From positions 62,001 to 126,000 of the forward strand of contig NZ_JACHXL010000001.1 of assembly GCF_014192115.1 (NCBI RefSeq): DNA of 64,000 bases. The letters are read 5' to 3'. Below, piece by piece: positions 45,567-54,017 of this stretch. Each line of letters starts with the position of its first letter. Within the stretch, counting starts at the first letter, position 1. Origin of the DNA: Psychrobacter luti (GTDB taxonomy: Bacteria > Pseudomonadota > Gammaproteobacteria > Pseudomonadales > Moraxellaceae). The notes beneath the pieces were generated by a model, which ran no database searches, was not told where the DNA came from, and saw nothing but the letters and a program-made list of their open reading frames with translations. A program made the position numbers and the translations under genes.

Positions 45567-46481
45567 ATGTCAGACAAACATTATGATGCGTTGCCAAAAG
45601 CGCATACCACTTATGCTAATATCGTTAAAAGCTTATTGCCTATCGGTAATAGCGGTAAAATCAGTCGCGACCAATTGCCACAAGCGACCTATTATGTAGA
45701 TGACTTGCACATCGATCAAAGCAATCTTGATGACTACCGTAAGATTTGTGGTTTCGCTGATAATGGCAAAGTGCCTGTGACGTATTTTTCGGTCTTATCA
45801 CAGACGTTGCAGATGAATATGATGGTCAAAGAGCCATTTCCATTTGCCATGCTAGGATTGGTACACGTGGATAATAGCGTCACTCAGTATCGTCCTATTG
45901 GTGAGCGCGAAACGGTTGCCATGGCGGTGAAGTTTGATAATCTACGTGACCATGCTCAAGGTCAGCAGTTTGATTTTGTCACCACGGTGAAATCAAACGA
46001 TGAAGTTATTTGGGAAGGGACGTCTACTTATTTATCTCGCGGTAAAAAATCTAGCAGCAAAGATAAAAAAAGCACGCCGCGCCCAGTAACCGTGAAGCCA
46101 GCAGTTAATGAAGACGGTGTGCACAGCATCTTTGAAGTGCCAGAAGATATCGGTCGCCGTTATGCATTTGTTTCAGGTGATTTTAACCTTATCCATTTAC
46201 ATCCGCTCTCAGCACGGGCGTTTGGTTTCCCTAAAGCCATTGCTCATGGTATGTGGTCAAAGGCAAAATGTCTGGCTTTGATGGACGAGCTGCCAGATGC
46301 TTGTACGGTTGAAGTGTCATTTAAACTGCCTATCTTTTTGCCAGCTGAAGTAGAGCTGATTGCAGAACCAGTCGCCCAGCTTAAAAATGCAGACGATAGC
46401 TGTGAGTTTGGCTTATATAGCGCCAAAAACGACAAGCCGCATCTTGCAGGTGTGATTAAATTGCAAGCTGACAACCAGTAA
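45567..46481 (+). CDS. MaoC-type (double hot-dog) acyl dehydratase
   Basis: 305 residues from the ATG at 45567, which has TAGGAT seven bases before it; a TTG at 45540 only extends the frame. The C-terminal hydratase-2 motif is FVSGDFNLIHLHPLSARAF followed by PKAIAHGMW, with the Asp/His pair expected of R-specific enoyl hydratases. The N-terminal half is a degenerate second hot-dog. This matches HtdX-like proteins that pair with FabG4. It would hydrate or dehydrate 3-hydroxyacyl-CoA in a pathway with the upstream reductase and divergent thiolase. Confidence 0.9.
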   Translation: MSDKHYDALPKAHTTYANIVKSLLPIGNSGKISRDQLPQATYYVDDLHIDQSNLDDYRKICGFADNGKVPVTYFSVLSQTLQMNMMVKEPFPFAMLGLVHVDNSVTQYRPIGERETVAMAVKFDNLRDHAQGQQFDFVTTVKSNDEVIWEGTSTYLSRGKKSSSKDKKSTPRPVTVKPAVNEDGVHSIFEVPEDIGRRYAFVSGDFNLIHLHPLSARAFGFPKAIAHGMWSKAKCLALMDELPDACTVEVSFKLPIFLPAEVELIAEPVAQLKNADDSCEFGLYSAKNDKPHLAGVIKLQADNQ

Positions 46482-46529
46482 AATAGGCCATATTTCTAAC
46501 ATTCATATTTCACGAACACATCAATAATT

Positions 46530-47099
46530 ATGACTTTACATGAAAATGCAATAAGCGCAGCTGAGCCTAATAGTTCAGCGGTGATAGACCAAAGCGCTGC
46601 TAATGAGCAATGCGATGCTAATGAACAAAATGCTGCAAGCGCTATAGATAACGGTATCAATTTAGAAAGTATCTTTGAGCCTTATTTTCGTCCAGAGGCA
46701 AACACCATTGTCTGCGGTGCACTCGATGAAGCAAAAGTAGCCGCTTTGGCTGCTGCTGGCGTTGAGTTGGTCATTAACTTGCAACCTGATGACGAGCTAA
46801 GTTTTGATGAACGAGCGGCGGTGGAGGGTGCTGGCATGGCTTATGAGCAGCTACCTATACGCGGTGCGAATGATTTGAAACAGCTAAAGATATTGGCGTT
46901 TGATAACATCTTACGTCAGCATCATGGCAAAAAGACCGTTATGCATTGTGGCTCTGGTAATCGTGCTGGCGCAGCAATCGCACTACGTGCTGGCTGGCTA
47001 CGTGGGCGTAAAATGGATACCGCTTTGGAGCGCGGGCGTAGTCATGGTTTGACTAAGCTTGAAGAAGAGGTCCATAATCGTTTATTAGTACCGCGCTAA
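46530..47099 (+). CDS. DUF442 (beta-lactamase hydrolase-like) phosphatase
   Basis: 189 residues. The first 45 are Asn/Ala/Gln/Glu-rich and look disordered. The domain runs from IVCGALDEAKVAALAAAGVE to LVINLQPDDELSF, YEQLPIRG and VMHCGSGNRAGAAIALRAGW. HCGSGNR is the phosphatase-like P-loop of the DUF442 group, related to protein tyrosine phosphatases. Substrate unknown. No Shine-Dalgarno is visible before the ATG, so the start is uncertain. It is 48 bases after the MaoC gene and may be co-transcribed. Confidence 0.85.
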   Translation: MTLHENAISAAEPNSSAVIDQSAANEQCDANEQNAASAIDNGINLESIFEPYFRPEANTIVCGALDEAKVAALAAAGVELVINLQPDDELSFDERAAVEGAGMAYEQLPIRGANDLKQLKILAFDNILRQHHGKKTVMHCGSGNRAGAAIALRAGWLRGRKMDTALERGRSHGLTKLEEEVHNRLLVPR

Positions 47100-47149
47100 G
47101 CTATCGTCGATTCCGTTTAACGATTCCATTTAAACTGATTAGCAGGGCT

Positions 47150-47184
47150 CAATAAAAAGGCGACCAATAGGTTGCCTTTTTATT
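47150..47184 (+). terminator. Terminator after DUF442 gene
   Basis: CAATAAAAAGGCGACC and GGTTGCCTTTTTATTG pair around an AATA loop with one wobble, giving a T-run. Its GGC(A/G)ACC core resembles the terminators at 53876 and 56115. Confidence 0.85.
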
Positions 47185-47251
47185 GAGTAAATTTTATCAG
47201 TAGTGGTTTTTAAATGTAATAAATATTTTCCATAAATAAAATGAGTAAGCA

Positions 47252-48757
47252 ATGATAAAAAATAATGCGCAAGCAAATAATAATAACCTCCATCAAGCAA
47301 GTAAACTGAATCAAGCAATTGTATCTATTAACCCTGAGCTTCAACAACAATTACAACAACTGCTAACGGACTTACAGCTTGATGATGCGCCAGCTGGTGG
47401 GGCATTGGTCGTTTATCAGGCAGGACAATGCATTGCTCAAGCAAGTGTGGGAATGGCACGAGCGAATTTGTCATGGAGCTCTGATACGTTATCGCTTAAT
47501 TTTTCCACAGGTAAGGGTATATTAGCAACTCTAGTGCACGTGTTGGTCTCACAGAAATTGCTTGATTATGACCGACCGATTGCTGATTATTGGCCAGCTT
47601 TTGCCGTGCAGGGTAAAGAGCAAATTACGCTGCGTCGCATGATGTCGCATCAGGGCAACTTGTTTTCGATTCAAAGTATCGATGTCGATAATGAAGCCGT
47701 GCTTGATTGGAATATGATGCTCAAAGAAGTTGCGGCCATGCCGGTAACCGCTCCCGAACAGAGTGAGTTATATGATAGCGCTTATAGCGCGCTGGTTTAT
47801 GGTTGGGTGTTGGGCGGCGTGATAGAAGCCGTTACTGATATGTCATTAGCTGACGCATTGCGTCATTATTTGACAGAACCTCTAGGAATTGCAGATAGCT
47901 GTTATTTTGGCGTACCAGAAAATAAGGTGAACGACGTTGCACATCTAGTTAAGTATTTTGAGATAGCACAACAGGAAGCAGAGCAAGAAGGCGATTTAGG
48001 AACAAACCAAGAAAGCAGTCAACAAAGCGGGCAAGAGCAGTCGCAAACGCGTCCTCGGCGTAGTAAGCCAGTGTTAAGGGCAGACTCTGCCAATACTTTG
48101 CACACTTACACCAGTCTACCAAGCTACGCTTGTTGGCAAGAAAAAGCGCTAACCAATCAAATTAGTGCAAATGATGGTAAAAATGAGAGCACAAGTGAAG
48201 GTACAAAGGTAAATGAGTTACCCAGTCTAGATACGGCAAAAATTAACCGTTTATACTTTAATAATAGCCAGCTTAATCTAAAAAACTATAAGTCCGCTCT
48301 TATGTTAGCCAGTAAGCAACCTATTGATTATTACGATAAACGGACATTACAAGCCATTATTCCTGCTGCCAATGGCGTGGCCTCAGCGCAAGCGTTAGCG
48401 ACTATTTATGCCATGCTAGCCAATGGCGGTACATGGCAGGGGCAGACACTGATTGATGAGGAAACATTCAATGAGCTATCAACCCCGCAAGTTACCGGCA
48501 TGGATGCAGTGATGCCGGCGAAAATGAATTGGCGTTTGGGCTATCATCGCAGGTTTAGTATTTGTGACAGCGAAGGTAGCAATGATAGAGCGCAAGCCTT
48601 TGGTCATATGGGCTATAACGGCTCGGTTGCTTGGTGTGATCCTGCGCGGCAATTGTCATTTGCCTTTATCCATAACTTTGATGTAACGATGCTCAATGAC
48701 ATCCGTCAGTTTGCGCTAACAGAAGCGGTATTGGATTTGGTGGATGCGGGCATATAA
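47252..48757 (+). CDS. Beta-lactamase class C-like serine hydrolase
   Basis: 501 residues, penicillin-binding-protein-like fold. The SxxK motif is in LNFSTGKGILATLVHVLV and the YxN-equivalent region is LYDSAYSALVYGWVLGGVIE. The third motif is HMGYNGSVAWCD near the C-terminus. Between about 235 and 320 lies a Gln/Glu/Ser-rich insert (SSQQSGQEQSQTRPRRS) that is probably a loop. There is no signal peptide, so it is likely cytoplasmic, closer to EstB-type esterases or peptidases than to periplasmic AmpC. Only 32 bases separate it from the convergent antiporter gene. Confidence 0.9.
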   Translation: MIKNNAQANNNNLHQASKLNQAIVSINPELQQQLQQLLTDLQLDDAPAGGALVVYQAGQCIAQASVGMARANLSWSSDTLSLNFSTGKGILATLVHVLVSQKLLDYDRPIADYWPAFAVQGKEQITLRRMMSHQGNLFSIQSIDVDNEAVLDWNMMLKEVAAMPVTAPEQSELYDSAYSALVYGWVLGGVIEAVTDMSLADALRHYLTEPLGIADSCYFGVPENKVNDVAHLVKYFEIAQQEAEQEGDLGTNQESSQQSGQEQSQTRPRRSKPVLRADSANTLHTYTSLPSYACWQEKALTNQISANDGKNESTSEGTKVNELPSLDTAKINRLYFNNSQLNLKNYKSALMLASKQPIDYYDKRTLQAIIPAANGVASAQALATIYAMLANGGTWQGQTLIDEETFNELSTPQVTGMDAVMPAKMNWRLGYHRRFSICDSEGSNDRAQAFGHMGYNGSVAWCDPARQLSFAFIHNFDVTMLNDIRQFALTEAVLDLVDAGI

Positions 48758-48789
48758 GGCTGATTGATTAGCATCATGGGCACTTGATA

Positions 48790-50037
48790 CTAGTGTGGCT
48801 TATTGGGCATCATTTTAAGCAATCTTGTCGCACTTAAACCATGGATAAAGATAGAGGTTAAAATCACAATGGAGCACACTATCCAAAGTTTGAGGGCGTC
48901 TTCATTATTAAAAAATCCTTGATTGAGCGCATAAGATAAATAATATAAGGTGCCAATACCGCGAATACCGAGGGCAGAAATAGCGTATTTTTCGGTACGT
49001 GGAAGATTCAATCCTGATAAAGCTATAAAGCCGCCAATAGGACGAATCATTAATAAAAAGGTAAAGCTGACGATATAGACGCGCCACGTCAGCTCAACTC
49101 CAGCTTGCAATCCTTGACCTAAGAACATGCCAAAGATAACAAGCACTAAGGACATCAGCAAACCTTCTGATTGTTCAGCAAAATCGTGCAACTTATGATG
49201 ATAGCTGTGTTCACGCTCTGAGCGCCGAAAGGCAAAGGCGGCGACAAACACCGCAATAAACCCATAGCTATGCACGTATTCTGCCAGTCCATAGGCGAGC
49301 AATGTGATGGCAATCACTACATATCCTTGAGAAATAGTGGTGTTGTGACTGTATTTTGAAAAGACCAGCTTTGCCAAAACTTTACCCACCACAATGCCAA
49401 CCACCAAGCCTGCGCCAATTTTCCACAGTACATCATGGGTAAACCAAGACCACAGCATCTCACCCGTGAACTGTTGTCCTTCGTTATAAGCTTCCGCTAT
49501 CTTAATCGCAAGATAAACAAAAGGAAATGCGAGACCATCATTCAACCCCGCTTCTGAGGTTAGAGTAAAGCGCGGTGCATCTTCGCCGCCAGTGTTAGGC
49601 GGACCAACCTGAATGCTAGAGGCCAGTACAGGGTCTGTAGGGGCAAGTACAGCACCGAGCAAGATGGCAGCGCCTAACGTCAAACCAAAAGCATAATATC
49701 CTAAGACGGCCATTGCAAAAATACCAATCGGCATGGTGATAAGTAATAAGCGCACAGTCGGTCGCCACAAGTGCCACGATAGCTCGGTATCAATCTTAAT
49801 ACCCGCACCAACTAGCGAGACCAATACCACAATCTCGGTCAGTTTTTCGATGATGAGACCATTATCCATCGGGTTTAAAAAAGATAAACTCGTCCACCAA
49901 TAACCCATCAGTAAACCAAAGCTCACCTGCAACATAGGTAATGAGATGGGCGTGCGTTTAAAAATAATAGGAAACAGCGCCCCAAATAAAAAGGCAATGC
50001 CGCAGACCAATAAGAATAAATTGTAGTTTTCAATCAT
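48790..50037 (-). CDS. CPA1-type cation:proton antiporter
   Basis: 415 residues with about 12 membrane segments. The family motifs are GAVLAPTDPVLASS and LTSEAGLNDGLAFPFVYLAI, which hold the ion-binding Asp/Asn residues of Na+/H+ exchangers. A cytoplasmic loop with RRSEREHSYHHKLHDF lies in the middle. No C-terminal TrkA or long regulatory tail. Likely exchanges Na+ or K+ for H+ across the inner membrane; the specificity cannot be read. The Shine-Dalgarno is weak. It may be expressed independently of ilvD upstream, which has its own terminator. Confidence 0.93.
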   Translation of the reverse strand: MIENYNLFLLVCGIAFLFGALFPIIFKRTPISLPMLQVSFGLLMGYWWTSLSFLNPMDNGLIIEKLTEIVVLVSLVGAGIKIDTELSWHLWRPTVRLLLITMPIGIFAMAVLGYYAFGLTLGAAILLGAVLAPTDPVLASSIQVGPPNTGGEDAPRFTLTSEAGLNDGLAFPFVYLAIKIAEAYNEGQQFTGEMLWSWFTHDVLWKIGAGLVVGIVVGKVLAKLVFSKYSHNTTISQGYVVIAITLLAYGLAEYVHSYGFIAVFVAAFAFRRSEREHSYHHKLHDFAEQSEGLLMSLVLVIFGMFLGQGLQAGVELTWRVYIVSFTFLLMIRPIGGFIALSGLNLPRTEKYAISALGIRGIGTLYYLSYALNQGFFNNEDALKLWIVCSIVILTSIFIHGLSATRLLKMMPNKPH

Positions 50038-50174
50038 AAGCTTGATGCACGCTATTCTATTGTGTTTAAAATTTGATATTAGAGGGTGTTTAATAGCCCT
50101 TAATAATGGGGGTAAATGCCTTTTAATACCGCAAAAAAACGTTATCAGAATAGCGGCTACGTTGTTTTTTGGTG

Positions 50175-50201
50175 AAAAAAAGCCTGCATAGCGCAGGCTT
50201 T
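50175..50201 (-). terminator. Terminator of ilvD
   Basis: AAAGCCTGC and GCAGGCTTT form a 9-bp stem with a five-base loop. Read leftward it ends in a run of T complementary to 50175-50180. Confidence 0.88.
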
Positions 50202-50267
50202 GGATAATTCTATAAGAGTATTGCTTTAAGACTGTAGTTTTAAAAACTTATAAGCAAAGTATTTTGC

Positions 50268-52178
50268 TTAACGCTCAACTTGGCTAACATCACGGACAGC
50301 ACCAGTATCGGCACTGGTCGTCATAGCCGCATAAGCTCGTAGCGCAGGAGAGACGTGACGCTCACGGTTAACTGGTTTCCAAGCATCGCGACCACGTACT
50401 TCCATGGCTTCGCGGCGAGCTGCCAATTCTTCATCACTGACTTGCATATTGATGGTACGGTTTGGGATATCAATATGAATGGTATCGCCTTCTTCTACCA
50501 AGCCAATCGCGCCGCCTTCAGCAGCTTCAGGGCTGGCATGACCGATTGATAAACCTGACGTACCACCAGAGAAACGACCATCAGTTAACAGCGCACATTC
50601 TTTGCCCAGACCTTTAGACTTAAGGTAAGTAGTTGGATACAGCATCTCTTGCATGCCAGGGCCACCCTTTGGTCCTTCATAGCGGATGATGACCACATCA
50701 CCTGCCACGATTTGCTCGTCAAGTACGGCTGCTACCGCGTCATCTTGTGATTCAAAGAGTCGTGCGCGTCCAGTAAAAACTAAGATGCTTTCATCAACAC
50801 CAGCGGTTTTGACCACGCAACCGCGCTCAGCGATATTGCCGTATAGTACCGCTAAGCCGCCATCGGTTGAATAAGCATGCTGAGCACTACGGATACAGCC
50901 TGACTCACGGTTGACGTCAAGATTCGGCCATTCTTTAGACTGCGAGAACGCCTCAGTAGTACGTACGCCACCGGGAGCGGCGATAAAGCGTGCACGTGCT
51001 TCAAGATTATCAGGATTCATGATGTCCCATTTATCGATGGCTTCTTTCATCGTGGCACTATGAATGGTTGGCAAATCGGTGTGCAGCAAACCTGCGCGGT
51101 CAAGCTCGGCTAGCAGCGCAAAGACACCGCCAGCACGATGCACATCTTCCATATGATATTTTTGTGAAGCAGGAGCAACTTTAGCCAAGCAAGGCACACC
51201 GCGACTTAAACGGTCAATATCATGCATTTTGAAATCGACTTCAGCTTCATTTGCGGCAGCCAGCAAATGCAAAATAGTATTGGTTGAGCCGCCCATGGCG
51301 ATATCTAAGGTCATGGCATTTTCAAAGGCCGCTTTAGTAGCGATAGATCGCGGCAATACCGAATCATCATCTTGCTCATAACGGCGCTTTGCCAATGACA
51401 CAATCGTGCGCCCAGCTTCTAAGAACAACTCACGACGTAGCGAATGGGTGGCTAATAGCGAACCATTACCCGGCAATGCCAAACCTAACGCTTCAGTCAA
51501 GCAGTTCATAGAGTTGGCAGTGAACATACCTGAGCACGAACCACAAGTCGGACAGGCTGAGCTTTCAATGGCTAAGACGTCTTCGTCACTGATGCTATCA
51601 TCAGCGGCATCCATCATCGCATCGACCAAATCAAGCTTACGAATCGCATTGCCTTTACTATCAGTGGTATGGACGTCGCTACCGCCATCATTATTGTGGC
51701 TATGAGCTACGGTGCTGGCAATGACTTTACCCGCTTCCATCGGGCCACCTGAAATAAACACCACGGGAATATTAAGGCGCATTGCCGCCATTAGCATACC
51801 AGGGGTGATTTTGTCACAGTTAGAAATACAAACTAGGGCATCGGCGCAATGCGCGTTGACCATATACTCAACCGAATCGGCAATGAGGTCACGACTTGGT
51901 AGTGAATACAACATACCGCTATGACCCATGGCAATACCATCATCTACGGCAATAGTATTAAACTCTTTTGCCACGCCGCCCGCTTTTTCAATCTCACGCG
52001 CAACCATTTGTCCGAGGTCTTTGAGATGCACATGACCCGGTACAAACTGCGTAAAGGAGTTGGCAATTGCAATAATTGGTTTGCCAAAGTCGCCATCAGT
52101 CATGCCGGTTGCGCGCCATAGGGCACGAGCACCTGCCATATTACGACCGCCAGTAGAAGTTTTTGAGCGATAATCCAT
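50268..52178 (-). CDS. ilvD: Dihydroxy-acid dehydratase
   Basis: Iron-sulfur enzyme of branched-chain amino-acid synthesis, making 2-oxo acids from dihydroxy acids. The N-terminus [20 protein letters not shown] is typical. [13 protein letters not shown] and [19 protein letters not shown] supply cluster cysteines, and [20 protein letters not shown] lies near the C-terminus. 636 residues, slightly longer than E. coli (616). AAGGAA precedes the ATG. It stands alone; other ilv genes are not in the window. Confidence 0.97.
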   Translation of the reverse strand: MDYRSKTSTGGRNMAGARALWRATGMTDGDFGKPIIAIANSFTQFVPGHVHLKDLGQMVAREIEKAGGVAKEFNTIAVDDGIAMGHSGMLYSLPSRDLIADSVEYMVNAHCADALVCISNCDKITPGMLMAAMRLNIPVVFISGGPMEAGKVIASTVAHSHNNDGGSDVHTTDSKGNAIRKLDLVDAMMDAADDSISDEDVLAIESSACPTCGSCSGMFTANSMNCLTEALGLALPGNGSLLATHSLRRELFLEAGRTIVSLAKRRYEQDDDSVLPRSIATKAAFENAMTLDIAMGGSTNTILHLLAAANEAEVDFKMHDIDRLSRGVPCLAKVAPASQKYHMEDVHRAGGVFALLAELDRAGLLHTDLPTIHSATMKEAIDKWDIMNPDNLEARARFIAAPGGVRTTEAFSQSKEWPNLDVNRESGCIRSAQHAYSTDGGLAVLYGNIAERGCVVKTAGVDESILVFTGRARLFESQDDAVAAVLDEQIVAGDVVIIRYEGPKGGPGMQEMLYPTTYLKSKGLGKECALLTDGRFSGGTSGLSIGHASPEAAEGGAIGLVEEGDTIHIDIPNRTINMQVSDEELAARREAMEVRGRDAWKPVNRERHVSPALRAYAAMTTSADTGAVRDVSQVER

Positions 52179-52357
52179 GTGATATTCCTTACAAATGAGC
52201 GAGATTTATTAACGTGTGCAGCATCCGCTGTCATACTGATAGTGTGCTTTTTAAGCAGTGTGAGTACTAGTGAATAATACTAAGTCATTACCATACCATT
52301 AGATATGAGTAACTGAAAACAATTAACCCCGAATCATAAAGACTTAAGGGTCAATAT

Positions 52358-53149
52358 TTAGGCGAGGCGTTCTAAAATAGCGGTCTCAAACCAAGGCAGC
52401 TCGTCTTTATCAGCTTCTAGTTTGGCGATGACGACCAAGGCGTGGGTTGCTGGCAAGAACTGATAGTCAGAGCTGGCATCAATAGTCAGTATCTGTTTAT
52501 CACCTTCAGCTTGTTCATCAATACTAATTAACGTCTGCTTATCGTTTTTATAGAGGACGTCAATACGACCAAAAAACTGCCACTCTTTAAAGGCAGTAGT
52601 AAGCGCATCCGCTTCATTTTTGGTATAAATTTGCTGGGTGTCTTTACCTGTATTGGTCCAATGTAGGCGTACGGCTAATTGCAGCGCTTCGCTAAATACT
52701 ACTAATGAGCCAATGACTTTGACATGCCAAGGGCTGGTGATGAGCGCTTTATCGATACCTATCAGGGCGGCAGCCTCATCAGCTGTCATTGGGGTATTAA
52801 ATTGCGCAAGCAATGACGGTGTTAGCGGATAGGTTTGTTTGATACTGTCATCCAAACTATCGTAATGATATAAAAAGGGCAGCGGCATATCCTGGGTGAT
52901 GGTTTTTTTGCTGATTTTGCAATTATGGATACGCCAACTGATTGCTATATCGGTCAATGCTTCCGCTAAAATAATAGCGTTTGGCGCAATGGTTTGAGCG
53001 CGGCTCTGAATCTCAGAAGTTGCGTCATCTAAAGCGTCTGTATTGTCCACGGTATTTTCCGCTACAGATGTCAATGTATGATCAAGTGCTGCACCAGCGT
53101 CATTATTGGGTGATGTTTGAGTCGGCAAAGTAGGCGCATCCATAAACAT
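52358..53149 (-). CDS. Unrecognised conserved-looking protein
   Basis: I cannot assign a family. From the ATG at 53149 (or 53143) it has about 264 residues; the frame extends to a TTG at 53206 without Shine-Dalgarno. The first 60 residues are Asp/Thr/Asn-rich and probably disordered. The rest alternates helix and strand: ILAEALTDIAISWRIHNCKI, then MTADEAAALIGIDKALITSP, WHVKVIGSLVVFSEALQLAV and FLPATHALVVIAKLEADKDE. No signal peptide, membrane segment or known catalytic motif. It is divergent from the HIT gene and follows no operon. Codon use fits its neighbours, so it is probably real. Confidence 0.72.
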   Translation of the reverse strand: MFMDAPTLPTQTSPNNDAGAALDHTLTSVAENTVDNTDALDDATSEIQSRAQTIAPNAIILAEALTDIAISWRIHNCKISKKTITQDMPLPFLYHYDSLDDSIKQTYPLTPSLLAQFNTPMTADEAAALIGIDKALITSPWHVKVIGSLVVFSEALQLAVRLHWTNTGKDTQQIYTKNEADALTTAFKEWQFFGRIDVLYKNDKQTLISIDEQAEGDKQILTIDASSDYQFLPATHALVVIAKLEADKDELPWFETAILERLA

Positions 53150-53369
53150 AGTGTCATTAAAATAGAGTATTAATATAACATTTAAAGCGACTGTCTCGCC
53201 AACCAAATTAGTAGGCTAAAGCGGTTGATGATTGGGTTGATATTTTAATTGATGTTCTGATTGTGAGTATTATAGCGACTTGTGTTCAGACTGTATTTCG
53301 TCCAATATATTAAGCACGCTTTAATCCATTCTAAAAATAGTGAACAGTTAACAACTAAAGGAAAAAATA

Positions 53370-53810
53370 ATGACACAAGCCAATCAGGAAACCAAATACG
53401 ACGACAATAATATCTTTGCCAAAATGCTAAACGGTGATATTCCTTATCACAAGGTTTTTGAGGACGATAAAACCCTCGCCTTTATGGATATTATGCCGCA
53501 AGCAAAAGGTCATGTATTGGTGATTCCTAAGCAAAAAGCCGTTGATTTAGTCGACCTTGAGCCAGAATATGCCGCAGCTGTTTTGATGACCTCTAAAAAG
53601 GTGATGCAAGCACAGCGTCAAGTGTTTGAACGTGAAGGTATTATTCAAATGCAGTTAAATGGCTCGCAAGCAGGTCAAACTGTTTTCCATTATCACGTGC
53701 ACCTGATTCCATCGAGTATTCATGAGCTAGGGCGTCATGCTGTGACGCAGGCAGATCAGGGTGAACTTGCTGAAATGGCAAAAAAATTAGCAGAAGTTAT
53801 TAATGCCTAA
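53370..53810 (+). CDS. HIT-family protein
   Basis: Histidine-triad nucleotide hydrolase or transferase, 146 residues. DNNIFAKMLNGDIPYHKVFE and LAFMDIMPQAKGHVLVIPK are typical, and the triad is VFHYHVHLIP near residues 110-119. QLNGSQAGQTVFHYHVH matches the Hint/YcfF-like branch with a bacterial role in hydrolysing AMP conjugates. AAAGGAAAAAATA precedes the ATG. It ends at a terminator. Confidence 0.94.
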   Translation: MTQANQETKYDDNNIFAKMLNGDIPYHKVFEDDKTLAFMDIMPQAKGHVLVIPKQKAVDLVDLEPEYAAAVLMTSKKVMQAQRQVFEREGIIQMQLNGSQAGQTVFHYHVHLIPSSIHELGRHAVTQADQGELAEMAKKLAEVINA

Positions 53811-53875
53811 TTTTAAAAGCGCCAATCTGCGTTATGAGTAAAATAGCAAATATCACTTATCCTTCAGATAACAAT

Positions 53876-53904
53876 AAAAAGGCAACTAACAAGTTGCCTT
53901 TTTT
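53876..53904 (+). terminator. Terminator after HIT gene
   Basis: AAAAAGGCAACT and AGTTGCCTTTTTT pair across a short AACA loop, ending in six T. Confidence 0.88.
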
Positions 53905-54017
53905 GTTTTTAGGTAATAGTGCTGTAACAATAGTTCAAGTAATGTGACAAATGGGCAGCAATACTGGGGTTTGTAGTCGGTTTATGGTAAATATTAAGTC
54001 TATTTGATAGCTAAGAT

